Shown here: in pieces, positions 52,687 through 61,357 of the stretch
Numbering within the stretch: the first letter of the stretch is position 1
Layout: each line of letters opens with the position of its first letter
Assembly: GCA_029251165.1 (NCBI GenBank)
Contig: JAQXDW010000016.1
Span: 62,001-126,000, forward strand
Reading direction: 5' to 3'
Source of the DNA: Myxococcota bacterium
GTDB lineage: Bacteria; Myxococcota_A; UBA796
DNA: 64,000 nucleotides
Position numbers and translations under genes: made by a program
The notes under the pieces: model-generated
Database searches by the model: none
What the model saw: only the letters and a program-made list of their open reading frames with translations
Told to the model about the DNA's origin: nothing

Positions 52687-53496
52687 CTACTTCCGAGGCC
52701 AAAGAAGCTGAAGCTTGAGCACCGCGAGCAGCGTCTGAGCAGAGAACCCAGACTCCCGGGTGCCCGCCAGGGCCTGCTTGCTGTTGATGCCGTACAGTTC
52801 CGGCAGCACGGGGCGGGTGACATCAGAGCCAAACAGACGATCCCAGATGATGATCGAGTTGGAGTAATTGCCGTCGTAGAGGTTGCCCTCCCGCGTGTGG
52901 TGCCAGGCGTGAAAGTGAGGGTTGTTCAGCACCTTGTGCCAGGCCCCCAGCAGCGGATGGGAGATGTCGAAGCGAAGGTTGGCGTGCTGAAAAGTGTCGA
53001 AGAAGATGCCGATCCCAAATGCCACCTGGAGGATCCAGGGGGCAAAACCGGAGGTGTCGATGAGGACCCCAAACAGCAGAATCGGAATGGCAGAGAGCTG
53101 CAGAAAGTCCACGGCATGCATCCGCAGACCGGCAGTGGCGTCCATGCGCTCGACGGAGTGGTGAACGCGGTGGAAGCGCCAGAGAAACGGGACCCGATGG
53201 TCTGCCCGATGTACCCAATAGCGGGTAAAGTCCAGCGCAATGAACGCCACAGCGAACTGAGCGAGCGCGCTGATTCCAGCGCCGTCGCCCAGCCAGTCCA
53301 TGCTGATCAGCGCACCGCCGACGGTGGACTGAACCAGCCGAGCCAGCGGCGCGAGGGTGACAAAGATGAGCCCACCGGTCAGCAGGTTGATGATGAGATC
53401 CGGGTTGATGACCCGCTGCTCACGATCACGAGGGAGGAGAACCGCAAGCAGTGTGAACAGCCCGACTCCGGCAACCTCAAGCAGCATCCGTGTCAT
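52687..53496 (-). CDS. Sterol desaturase/fatty acid hydroxylase family protein
   Basis: 269 aa from ATG 53496, with GGAGG upstream. A four-helix membrane protein with the eight-His diiron signature: HRADH, HRVHH in WRFHRVHHSVERMD, a further His pair near HANLRFDISH, and HAWHH in NPHFHAWHHTREG. Members hydroxylate or desaturate sterols, fatty acids, carotenoids or hopanoid-like lipids at the membrane with O2. Myxobacteria are among the few bacteria able to make sterols, but no cyclase or epoxidase is in the window. Likely in one operon with the flippase-like gene. Confidence 0.9.
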   Translation of the reverse strand: MTRMLLEVAGVGLFTLLAVLLPRDREQRVINPDLIINLLTGGLIFVTLAPLARLVQSTVGGALISMDWLGDGAGISALAQFAVAFIALDFTRYWVHRADHRVPFLWRFHRVHHSVERMDATAGLRMHAVDFLQLSAIPILLFGVLIDTSGFAPWILQVAFGIGIFFDTFQHANLRFDISHPLLGAWHKVLNNPHFHAWHHTREGNLYDGNYSNSIIIWDRLFGSDVTRPVLPELYGINSKQALAGTRESGFSAQTLLAVLKLQLLWPRK

Positions 53497-53525
53497 GCCG
53501 ACCTCCGCTCACATCCCTATCAACA

Positions 53526-53551
53526 CCTCGCGGCGATGCGACCCCGCGAGG
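53526..53551 (-). terminator. Candidate terminator hairpin after the lipoprotein gene at 53562
   Basis: An eight-base perfect stem (CCTCGCGG, 53526-53533; CCGCGAGG, 53544-53551) with a ten-base loop lies downstream of the minus-strand stop at 53562. The following minus-strand bases are only moderately T-rich. Confidence 0.4.
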
Positions 53552-53561
53552 AAGAGTTGGG

Positions 53562-54620
53562 CTACTTGCCCCCTCCCTCGATGACCTCAAGGGTGACGTC
53601 ATCGAGGCGCTCAGCATCCTCAAAGTCACCCGCCAGGGTGAGACAGTATGTCTCGCCATCCGGGCACTCCTCGCAGGAGAGGCCGTACTTCTCCAGCAGC
53701 AGACAGGTGACCCCGGGGTCGTTGCCGAGCTGGAGCAGCGGCCCCATGTTGCGGGTGTCGCCGAGGCCGCGGAAGGAGGCTCCGCCGATGGTCGAGCCGT
53801 CTGCGGAGAAGGTTCCCTCGATGGAGAAGTTGTAGACCGGAATCTCGATGCCGTTGTACTCGAAGATGGTCTCACCAGAGGCCGCAAAGAACGGGCTGCT
53901 GGTGAAGTCCGCCTGCCCGAAGTCCCAGGTGGCGAAGTCGGTGTCTTGAAGGACCGCGCCAGAAGTCGGGTGGATGTAGCCCTGAGAAGCGATCATATCG
54001 AGCGATGAGCTCGTGGCGTCAGTGATCCCAAGCAGGAGCGGCTCGGAGAGGTACAGCGCCAGGAGCGCGCCCACGCCAGCCGGCTCGGTGTAGGTCGCCT
54101 GGCTCATGTCGATGTAGTAGGCGCTCCCGATGAGACTGGTGGCGTCATCGGCGAGCTCGTCTCCGTAGGCGGTCGTCGAGAAGACGACCTCGGTGGAGAC
54201 ATCACAGATGTCAACGGTCAGGACGTAGTCTGTCGAGCCGCTCCAGGCGCCGGCCGCAGCGGTGACCGAGGCATTGAAGCCGGAGTCATCCCACGACAGC
54301 GACAGGGGAACGTCTGCGCCGCTGCCATCAGAGACCACGATGCCGGCAAGCTTACCGGCGGCATCGTCGAAGGTGATCTCCAGTGCATCACGGTAATACC
54401 AGCTGGAATTTCCGTACAAAGGAGAGGTCTCGACGAGCGAAACCTCGCAGGGCTCGTCAGGCCCGTCTGCGGTGTCGTCGGTGTCGTCGGTGTCCGCAGT
54501 GTCGTCGAGAACGGTGTCCGCAGTGTCCGTGGTGCTTGGGATGGACTCGGTGTCCTTGTCCTTGCAGCCCACGAGCGCAACCAGCGCGATCAGGGCAGCT
54601 GCCCCGCTGTGCATCTTCAT
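53562..54620 (-). CDS. Secreted lipoprotein with DTxDT spacer, unknown function
   Basis: 352 aa from ATG 54620, with a strong GGAGG site. Lipobox VALVGC, then a 25-residue linker of Asp-Thr-Ala/Asp repeats. The mature domain is beta-rich, beginning EVSLVETSPLYG, and shows a pattern of Asp/Ser/Thr strands. Six Cys are visible, including CEEC near the C-terminus (CLLLEKYGLSCEEC), likely disulfides. No family recognised. It is likely an outer-membrane surface protein; it follows another secreted protein by 52 bp on the same strand. Confidence 0.75.
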   Translation of the reverse strand: MKMHSGAAALIALVALVGCKDKDTESIPSTTDTADTVLDDTADTDDTDDTADGPDEPCEVSLVETSPLYGNSSWYYRDALEITFDDAAGKLAGIVVSDGSGADVPLSLSWDDSGFNASVTAAAGAWSGSTDYVLTVDICDVSTEVVFSTTAYGDELADDATSLIGSAYYIDMSQATYTEPAGVGALLALYLSEPLLLGITDATSSSLDMIASQGYIHPTSGAVLQDTDFATWDFGQADFTSSPFFAASGETIFEYNGIEIPVYNFSIEGTFSADGSTIGGASFRGLGDTRNMGPLLQLGNDPGVTCLLLEKYGLSCEECPDGETYCLTLAGDFEDAERLDDVTLEVIEGGGK

Positions 54621-54672
54621 CGTTGCCTCCTCATCTGATTGTCAGCATATCCAAGAAGACCGCCACCTGCGA

Positions 54673-55632
54673 TTACAGCCCGGTGTCCGTCATCTCTACC
54701 ATCACCTCCAACACGTACCAGTACGCCAGCCCTCCCCCGGAGCCCTCTCTCGGCTCAACCTTGATGCCCCAGACGGTGCCTTCCGCAGTGGCATCCGCGT
54801 CGGCTTCATAGGTGAGGATGGGATCGAGGTCGTAGGAGTTTACGCCGATGGCGGAGGTCGCGACTCGGCTCTCAGAGCCGTCGTACAGCGAGATGCGGGC
54901 GTTGATCGGAGAGCCGTAGTTCCACGCCTCGATGCGCGCAGTGACCACGCTCTCGACCCCTTCTGGAAGCGTGACAAGGAACCAGTCAGCATCGCTTCCA
55001 GCGTCGATGAGTCCGAACATCCGGTCGCCGGTCTCGATGAGCAGGCCGTCCTGGATGCCGTCGTTGGGCTCGACCTCCGAGCCCGTCCACAGCACCGGCG
55101 CCTTTGCCTCTGAGGCGATGATCTGCCAGATGTAGTCCTCGCCGTAGCCGTAGAATTGGTCTGCGATGGTCGCGTAGAAGGTGTTGGGCTCCTCGACAGG
55201 AAACACCAGGATCGGATCGAGGCTGCCGGGGCTGGAGGTCACCAGGGTGGTGTAGTCGTAGGAGGCATCGTCGAGGGTGAGCTGGAGGTTGGAGGAGGTG
55301 CCGAGGTCCTGGCCACGGACCCAGACCTTGACCCAGCCGGCGCTCTCCAGGCTGAACCGGAAGATGTCGAAGTCTCCAGCGGTCTCCAGGGTGCCGCAGC
55401 CCCAGGTCTCCATCGGAAGCTCCTGGGCCTGACCGAGAGTGGAGTTGGGTTCCTCCTCGGGCCACTCACACAGCGGCGGCGGTCCTGTGTCGACAGGACC
55501 AGTGTCGGCTGTGTCGACCACCTCCGGAGCGGTGTCGATCGGCTCGGTCTGATCTGGCGGGCTCGGCAGATCGCCAGCACATCCGACAAAAGCACGACAT
55601 CCCATCATCGTCAGCAGAATGAAGCCGGGCAT
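54673..55632 (-). CDS. Secreted protein with two PPC-like (pre-peptidase C-terminal) domains
   Basis: 319 aa from ATG 55632, with AGGGGGT upstream. The signal peptide has a possible lipobox (MMGC or FVGC). An Asp-Thr spacer follows. Two beta-sandwich repeats begin with the EPN pattern of PPC domains: EEPNSTLGQAQEL with GDFDIFRFSL, and EVEPNDGIQDG with GSDADWFLVTL. PPC domains typically accompany secreted proteases, but no catalytic domain is present here. Divergent from the anchor-D protein at 55688 across 55 bp. Confidence 0.8.
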   Translation of the reverse strand: MPGFILLTMMGCRAFVGCAGDLPSPPDQTEPIDTAPEVVDTADTGPVDTGPPPLCEWPEEEPNSTLGQAQELPMETWGCGTLETAGDFDIFRFSLESAGWVKVWVRGQDLGTSSNLQLTLDDASYDYTTLVTSSPGSLDPILVFPVEEPNTFYATIADQFYGYGEDYIWQIIASEAKAPVLWTGSEVEPNDGIQDGLLIETGDRMFGLIDAGSDADWFLVTLPEGVESVVTARIEAWNYGSPINARISLYDGSESRVATSAIGVNSYDLDPILTYEADADATAEGTVWGIKVEPREGSGGGLAYWYVLEVMVEMTDTGL

Positions 55633-55687
55633 GGTACAGACCCCCTAAGGGTTAGAGACGAAATCTTTAGCAGAGTAAGCGGCAGAC

Positions 55688-57178
55688 ATGAGACACAGCA
55701 ACCCCGCACTGATCTTCCTTCTGATGACAGCCTGCAACGGCAACTCCGATCAGAACATCAACACCCTGACACCAGACCTGTTTGTCGAGGATGTGATCGA
55801 CTTTGGTGACGTCGTGGTGCTGTACAGCGGCGAGGCGACGCTAAGCATCGCTAACGCCGGACGTGCGCCGCTGGCAATTGACTCCATCTCCCTCGAAGAC
55901 AACGACGATGCGGTGTTCTCAATCGTCGAAGAGACCGGTGACACCGCCAGCTTCGATCCCGCCGAGGGCTTCGAGATCGGGGCCGATGAGAGCTTTGACC
56001 TCGTCATCAATTTCGCGCCGGAGACCTACATCTCCTACGTCCGAGAGCTGGTTATTAACTCCAACAATGCCGCAGACGACGGCATCACCCGCGTCACCAT
56101 GCTGGGCGAGGGTGTCGATGGTCCGGTCCCAGACATCCTCATCACGCCCCAGAGCCTCGACTTCGGCACCGTCGCCATCGGCGCCACCTCCTCGACCTAC
56201 TTCACCGTCCAGAACAACGGCGACGGCGACCTGAACATCGCCACCACCACCCAGACCGGCGGCGGCGCCTTCGTCGTCGAGATCGATCCGGAGGGCACCA
56301 CCCTCTCCCCCGGCGCAGTGACCGTCGTTCCCATCAAGTACACTCCGACGGCAGAGTCCGGGGACAACGGCAGCTTCGTCATCGAGAGCAACGATCCAGA
56401 CGAGCCCTCAGTCGAGATGTTCTTCCTCGGAAACGGCGGCGGAGACTTTGAGTACCCCGTCGCGATCATCGACTGCCCCTCCAGCTCCGATCCGCCAGAG
56501 ACGCTCTCTCTCGATGGCTCTGCCTCCAATGATCCGCAGGGCTACGAGCCCCTGGCGTACACCTGGAGCATCCTCGAGCAGCCCGACGGCAGCAACGGCG
56601 CCATCGCCGATGACAACGCGGAGAGCACCTCCATGTTCGTCGATGCCGCCGGGACCTGGCGGGTCTCGCTGAGCGTAGAGAACACCGCCGGCATTGTCTC
56701 TGCGCCCGCAGAGTGTGAGTTTGAGGCCATTCCGGACGACTCGCTGTACGTCGAGCTGGTCTGGGATGCCGGAAACGCCGACGTCGACCTGCACCTCATC
56801 CAAGAGGGGGCCGAATTCGGTGAGCTGCCTGGCGACTGCTGCTGGTGCAACCCCAACCCCTCCTGGGGAGAGTCTGGAACCGCGGACGATCCCGATCTCT
56901 CGCTGGACAACACCGTCGGCTTCGGCCCAGAGTCCATCACCCTTCCCTCGCCCTATGAGGGCGACTACACCGTCTGGGCGCACTACTTCTCGGACAGCGG
57001 CGGCGGCACCACCACCGCGACGGTCCGCATCTATGTCGACGGGGTCAAGGAGTGGGAGGGCAGCGAGATCCTCACCCACAACGACGCCTGGAGCGTGGCG
57101 TATGTGCGCTGGCCGGAGGGCTACGCCGTCGAGCTCAACGAGAGCGTCGACAGCGCCGCCGCCCGAGGCTGCGAGTAG
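55688..57178 (+). CDS. Choice-of-anchor D lipoprotein with PKD-like and C-terminal beta domains
   Basis: 496 aa. Lipobox FLLMTAC at the N-terminus. Two ASH/choice-of-anchor D repeats follow (VIDFGDVVVLYSGEATLSIANAG; SLDFGTVAIGATSSTYFTVQNNG), then a PKD-like module beginning about residue 255 (SLDGSASNDPQGYEPLAYTW). The C-terminal region YVELVWDAGNADVDLHL with DYTVWAHYF resembles YfaP/DUF2135-like domains found at the end of myxobacterial surface proteins. Probably a structural or adhesive lipoprotein. It shares its repeats with the partial protein at 1-740. Confidence 0.85.
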   Translation: MRHSNPALIFLLMTACNGNSDQNINTLTPDLFVEDVIDFGDVVVLYSGEATLSIANAGRAPLAIDSISLEDNDDAVFSIVEETGDTASFDPAEGFEIGADESFDLVINFAPETYISYVRELVINSNNAADDGITRVTMLGEGVDGPVPDILITPQSLDFGTVAIGATSSTYFTVQNNGDGDLNIATTTQTGGGAFVVEIDPEGTTLSPGAVTVVPIKYTPTAESGDNGSFVIESNDPDEPSVEMFFLGNGGGDFEYPVAIIDCPSSSDPPETLSLDGSASNDPQGYEPLAYTWSILEQPDGSNGAIADDNAESTSMFVDAAGTWRVSLSVENTAGIVSAPAECEFEAIPDDSLYVELVWDAGNADVDLHLIQEGAEFGELPGDCCWCNPNPSWGESGTADDPDLSLDNTVGFGPESITLPSPYEGDYTVWAHYFSDSGGGTTTATVRIYVDGVKEWEGSEILTHNDAWSVAYVRWPEGYAVELNESVDSAAARGCE

Positions 57179-58798
57179 CTAGCGCCGCAGCGCCTCGATC
57201 AGCGCGAGGTACGCCGCATCGACCGGCAGCGCGCCGAGGTGGCGTGCGGTGAGGGCAGCGTGAGGGGCCAGCGCAGGCACCTCAGACATCGCCGCGAGCA
57301 TGACGAGGATCGACATCCGATGCGCCAGGCGGCGAAAGCGGAGGGTCATCAGCGCAGGCTCGGCGGTGGACAGCGCAACAAACGCTGCCCGCTCAGGCGC
57401 CACGACTGCCCCACCGAGTCGAGCCGTCAGCACGCTGAAGAAGCCCTCGTGGAGCCCCAGGCGAAGACAGTCCCGGAGCACCTGGGCACGCAGGACGTTG
57501 TGGGTGCCCTCCCAGTTCTCGTAGACCACGTTGTCCCGCAGCAGCCGTGGCAGGATCGAGAAGCTCTCGATGGCACCGTTGCCGCCAAGGATCTCGATGC
57601 CCCGGTTGACCGCGTCGTGAGCGAGGGTGGCGGTGGCGGTCTTGTTGAGGTTGACCGCGATCCGAAAGAACGCCTGCTCGTCTGCAGAGAGATCGTGTGC
57701 CTCGTCGCGCTCTGCGAGCCGTGCAAGCCACAGGCTGGAGGCAAGGCAGGCAGCAGCATCAGCCCGCATCCAGGACAGGGTCTCGCAGACGTCTGCAAAG
57801 CCGGCGATGGGCTGGCCGAACGCACGACGATGCGCAGCGTAGGTGCTGGCAATGACCCAGGCACGGCGGGCATGCGCGGCGCAGCCGAAGGCGTTGTACA
57901 GCCGGCTGGTGTTGATGACCAGGCGCATGATGTTCTGAAAGGCGCCGTCCGTCGGACCGAGGTTCTCGGCATACGCAGCGGTAAAGTCTATCTCTCCGCT
58001 GGCCATGGTTCGGGTGCCGAGCTTGTCCTTGAGCCGACGGATCGCGAAGGCATTGAGAGAGCCATCCGGCAGGCGACGGGGCACCACAAACAGCCCAAGC
58101 CCCCGAGTACCACGCCCCTGCTCGCTCACCCGCGCCGTCATCAAGAAGACGTCGGCGTCGGCGTTGGAGCAGAACCACTTCTCTCCCGTGATGCGCCAGG
58201 TTCCGTCGTCTTGCTGTGCAGCGATCGTTGCGTTGGCCCCAACATCCGAGCCACCCTGGACCTCGGTGAGGAACTGACTGGCGGTGAAGTTGGTGGAGAA
58301 GTCCGGGTCGAGGAGCGGAGCGAGGTAGCGCTCCTGCTGCTGCTGAGTCCCCAGCGCAGACAGGGTACGGATGGCGCCCGCGTTGCAGGCCAGCGGACAG
58401 TTGTGCCCAGCCTCTCCGGCCTGACCGGTCAGGTAGAACAGCGACAGGATGAGCTGGTGGGGCGGGGGCTCGGAGCCGTAGAGGGCCATGATGCCGGTGC
58501 CATAGATCAGCTCTCCAGCCCGCCGCCAGGTCGGATGATGCTCGATGTCAGCGGTGTACCGACCGACACCATCCCAGACTGCCAGGGAGGGTCCGTTGTG
58601 GGGGCGGTTGTTGATCCGAACCAGCTCATCCAGCGGCCCGGCAACGGTCTGTCCGGTGGCATGCAGCAGCGGACGATGCGCATCGAGGCCGTAGTGAGTA
58701 ACGAGGGCAGAGAAGTCAGCATCGTCTGCAAACAGATCAGTCGGCTGGGCAGAGAGCCAGGCGATGAGATCCGCGCGACCAGTAGTGGTGGCATCCAT
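57179..58798 (-). CDS. Acyl-CoA dehydrogenase, AidB-like
   Basis: 539 aa from ATG 58798; the open frame continues to 58867 but that part is the Fur-box region and looks regulatory. The family is identified by ASQFLTEVQGGSDVGANATIA, close to the AidB TEKQGGSDV motif, and by WRITGEKWFCSNADADVFLMTAR, LKDKLGTRTMASGEIDF and GNGAIESFSILPRLLRDNVVYENWEGTHNVL, including the usual FAD and acyl-CoA pocket segments. AidB in E. coli protects against alkylation; its catalytic substrate is unsettled, and other members oxidise isovaleryl- or long-chain acyl-CoA. The stop is one base from the convergent lipoprotein gene stop at 57178. Confidence 0.9.
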   Translation of the reverse strand: MDATTTGRADLIAWLSAQPTDLFADDADFSALVTHYGLDAHRPLLHATGQTVAGPLDELVRINNRPHNGPSLAVWDGVGRYTADIEHHPTWRRAGELIYGTGIMALYGSEPPPHQLILSLFYLTGQAGEAGHNCPLACNAGAIRTLSALGTQQQQERYLAPLLDPDFSTNFTASQFLTEVQGGSDVGANATIAAQQDDGTWRITGEKWFCSNADADVFLMTARVSEQGRGTRGLGLFVVPRRLPDGSLNAFAIRRLKDKLGTRTMASGEIDFTAAYAENLGPTDGAFQNIMRLVINTSRLYNAFGCAAHARRAWVIASTYAAHRRAFGQPIAGFADVCETLSWMRADAAACLASSLWLARLAERDEAHDLSADEQAFFRIAVNLNKTATATLAHDAVNRGIEILGGNGAIESFSILPRLLRDNVVYENWEGTHNVLRAQVLRDCLRLGLHEGFFSVLTARLGGAVVAPERAAFVALSTAEPALMTLRFRRLAHRMSILVMLAAMSEVPALAPHAALTARHLGALPVDAAYLALIEALRR

Positions 58799-58846
58799 GA
58801 GGCCAGAGTATCGCAGCGGAGAGGATGACAGGGGCCTCACCTTAAT

Positions 58847-58865
58847 GATATTGATAATCGTTATC
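58847..58865 (+). promoter_or_regulatory. Fur box upstream of feoAB
   Basis: GATATTGATAATCGTTATC matches the 19-bp Fur consensus GATAATGATAATCATTATC at 17 positions. It ends 17 bp before the feoA start and lies between feoA and the divergent acyl-CoA dehydrogenase. Iron repression of feoAB by Fur is expected. The divergent gene could share the control. Confidence 0.88.
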
Positions 58866-58882
58866 ATAAAAATGGAGCACAG

Positions 58883-59107
58883 ATGTCCTCCCTGGCTGAG
58901 CTTTCCCTGAAGACCACCGCCATTGTGTGTGCGGTCGGCGGCCCGCGGGCCTTCCGCAGACGCCTCATGGAGCTGGGGCTGGTTCCGGGTACCCCAATCT
59001 CAGTGGTCAGCATCGCGCCGCTGGGAGATCCGCTGGAGCTGTCGGTGCGGGGCTGCCGGCTGTCCATTCGCAGCCACGAGGCCGCGCTGGTTGAGGTCGA
59101 TCGATGA
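58883..59107 (+). CDS. feoA: Ferrous iron transport protein A
   Basis: 74 aa. A small SH3-like cytoplasmic protein required for Fe(II) uptake by FeoB. Typical features: RRRLMELGLVPGTPISVVSIAPLGDPLELSVRG and LSIRSHEAALVEV, matching the FeoA core. Start ATG 58883 with GGAG six bases upstream. The stop overlaps feoB (ATGA), so the two are coupled. Control by Fur is expected from the box just in front. Confidence 0.93.
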   Translation: MSSLAELSLKTTAIVCAVGGPRAFRRRLMELGLVPGTPISVVSIAPLGDPLELSVRGCRLSIRSHEAALVEVDR

Positions 59108-61161
59108 GTCCGCCTGTTCCGCTCGTCGCCCTGCTGGGCAACCCCAACACCGGCAAGACCACCCTGTTCAACCGGCTGACCAGCAGCAATGCCCGGGTCG
59201 GTAACTACCCAGGCATCACGGTGGACCGCACCAGTGCCCGGTGCAGGCTCGACGCCTCACAAGTCATCGAGCTGCTCGATGTCCCAGGCTGCTACTCGCT
59301 CACCGCCCGCTCGCCCGAGGAGCAGATCGCGGTCCAGACGCTGCTCGACGGCCCGCAGCTGGTCGTGGTCGTGGTCGACGCGACCAACCTCATCCGCAAC
59401 CTCTACCTCGTCCTCCAGCTCGCCGAGCTTGCGGTTCCGGTCGTTGTGGCCCTGAACATGATCGATGAGCTCACCGGCTCTCCTCCAGACACCGATGCCC
59501 TCTCCGCAGTGCTCGCGGTCCCGGTGGTTCCGATCTCTGCCCGCACCAAGGCCGGTCTCGGCGGGCTGCTGAAGGTCATCAAGCACAGCCTGGACCGCGC
59601 CTCGGCTCCCCTGATGCTCGACTATCCCGCGGAGATAGAGGAAGACCTCGCCGCCCTCATGCCGCTGCTTCCAGACAGATGGAGGGGTCCAAAGAAACGC
59701 GGCATGGCGCTGTGGGCGCTGATGAGCGTCGAAGAAGACGACACCCTCACCGGCATCCCGGATGCGCTGCGTGCAGCAGTGCTCGACCGGCAGACCGCCG
59801 ACAGCGACGAGGCGATCATCGCCACCCGCTACGCCTTCCTCGATGCCTCCATCCCCTCACCCGCCTCGGTGCGTCGCCCACTGAGCGATCGCATTGACTC
59901 CGTGCTCCTCCACCCCGTCGCCGGCTTCGGGGTGTTCGTGGTGCTGATGCTGGCGATGTTCCAGTCGCTGTTCTCCTGGGCCGATCCGATGATCGGACTG
60001 GTGGAGGGAGCCGTCAGCGTCCTCTCCGGGCTCGCCGTCCGCGTGCTCCCCGAGGGGCTGCTGACTGATCTGGTGGTCGAGGGTGTCATCGGCGGAGTGG
60101 GCAACGTCATCGTCTTCTTGCCACAGATCCTCCTGCTGTTCTTCTTCATCGGGCTGATGGAGGACTCCGGCTACATGGCGCGGGCAGCCCACCTGATGGA
60201 CCGGGTGATGAAGGCGCTGGGGCTCCAGGGGCGGGCGTTCGTGCCGATGCTGTCTGGCTTTGCCTGTGCTGTCCCTGCCGTCATGGCGACCCGAACGATG
60301 GCCCGACATCGGGACCGGATGCTGACGATGATGGTCATCCCGCTGATGACCTGCTCTGCACGACTCCCCGTCTACACTCTCCTCATCGCAGCGCTCTTTC
60401 CGCCGCGCGAAGACGGCATGCCGCTCGCCGCGCTCATCATGATGGCCCTCTACGTCTTCTCCACTGCCGTCGCGCTGGTGGCGGCCTGGGTGCTCGGCAA
60501 GACCGTCCTGCGCGGTCAGCACGAGCCGCTGCTGATGGAGCTTCCGCCGATGCGCCTGCCCACGCCGATCAGCACCCTGCGGCTGATGTGGCAGCGGGGA
60601 CGGGTGTTTCTCTCAGAGGCTGGCTCCGTCATCCTCATCTGCACCCTGGCGCTGTGGGCGCTGCTGTCGTTCCCGCAGCTTCCTGAGCCCGCAGCCGGAT
60701 CTCCGGAGGCGGAGGTCGCAGCCTGGCAAGCAGAGCAGCTGGAGGGCTCCTACGCCGGACAGCTTGGTCACGCCATCGAGCCGGTGATCGCCCCGCTGGG
60801 CTTCGACTGGAAGATGGGGGTCGGGCTCATCGGAGCCTTCGCTGCCCGCGAGGTCTTCGTCTCAACGATGGGACTGGTCTATGGCGTCGGTGGTGAGGTC
60901 GATGAGGAGTCGCCTCCCCTCAGAGAGAAGCTTGCCGCTGAGCGACGACCCGATGGCTCCCCGACCTACACGCCACTTGTCGGCATCTCGCTGATGGTGT
61001 TCTTCGCCCTCGCCTGCCAGTGCATGTCGACCCTCGCGGCAGTCAAGCGAGAGACCGGCGGCTACCGATGGCCGACCTTCTTGTTCTTCTACATGACCGC
61101 CCTGGCGTGGGTGTTCAGCTTCGCCATCTACCAGGGCGGCCAGCTGATGGGCTGGGGCTGA
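59104..61161 (+). CDS. feoB: Ferrous iron transporter B
   Basis: 685 aa. N-terminal G-protein domain: G1 GNPNTGKT (12-19), G2 Thr in NYPGITVD, G3 DVPG, G4 NMID. A helical GDI-like spacer follows. The membrane domain has two Gate motifs: GVGNVIVFLPQILLLFFFIGLMEDSGYMARAA, and ARLPVYTLLIAA after MTCS. Near the end, FALACQCMSTLAAVKRETG supplies the conserved Cys pair region. It pumps Fe(II) into the cytoplasm. Length is at the lower end for FeoB; no FeoC is adjacent. Coupled to feoA. Confidence 0.96.
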   Translation: MSPPVPLVALLGNPNTGKTTLFNRLTSSNARVGNYPGITVDRTSARCRLDASQVIELLDVPGCYSLTARSPEEQIAVQTLLDGPQLVVVVVDATNLIRNLYLVLQLAELAVPVVVALNMIDELTGSPPDTDALSAVLAVPVVPISARTKAGLGGLLKVIKHSLDRASAPLMLDYPAEIEEDLAALMPLLPDRWRGPKKRGMALWALMSVEEDDTLTGIPDALRAAVLDRQTADSDEAIIATRYAFLDASIPSPASVRRPLSDRIDSVLLHPVAGFGVFVVLMLAMFQSLFSWADPMIGLVEGAVSVLSGLAVRVLPEGLLTDLVVEGVIGGVGNVIVFLPQILLLFFFIGLMEDSGYMARAAHLMDRVMKALGLQGRAFVPMLSGFACAVPAVMATRTMARHRDRMLTMMVIPLMTCSARLPVYTLLIAALFPPREDGMPLAALIMMALYVFSTAVALVAAWVLGKTVLRGQHEPLLMELPPMRLPTPISTLRLMWQRGRVFLSEAGSVILICTLALWALLSFPQLPEPAAGSPEAEVAAWQAEQLEGSYAGQLGHAIEPVIAPLGFDWKMGVGLIGAFAAREVFVSTMGLVYGVGGEVDEESPPLREKLAAERRPDGSPTYTPLVGISLMVFFALACQCMSTLAAVKRETGGYRWPTFLFFYMTALAWVFSFAIYQGGQLMGWG

Positions 61162-61169
61162 CCAGCCCA

Positions 61170-61217
61170 CGCTGCGGCGTCTGGGCCGCAGCGCCAGGGC
61201 GGCACGAACCGCGCCCC
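61170..61217 (+). terminator. Tandem hairpins after feoB, candidate terminator
   Basis: A nine-base perfect stem with six-base loop (CGCTGCGGC, 61170-61178; GCCGCAGCG, 61185-61193) is followed at once by a second imperfect hairpin (GGGCGG with CCGCGCCC, 61197-61216) and then CTTTG and a T-rich stretch. It lies nine bases past the feoB stop. The remainder of the gap to 61357 shows nothing recognised. Confidence 0.5.
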
Positions 61218-61357
61218 TTTGTACATTCTATTCTTCAGCGACTGGATCCCTCAGGTGCCGTGGGGGTCGTGGTCTTGGACGTGGAGGGGGAGGTCTTTGA
61301 CGCCTGATTCAGAGCAGGGGGGTCAACTTCTGGGCGGACTGATCCGACTCTATCGGT

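Noticed and set aside
57239-58828. Open frame of 529 codons on the plus strand opposite the AidB-like gene
   Set aside because: The minus strand carries clear acyl-CoA dehydrogenase motifs; the plus product is Arg/Gly/Glu-rich without a fold signature.
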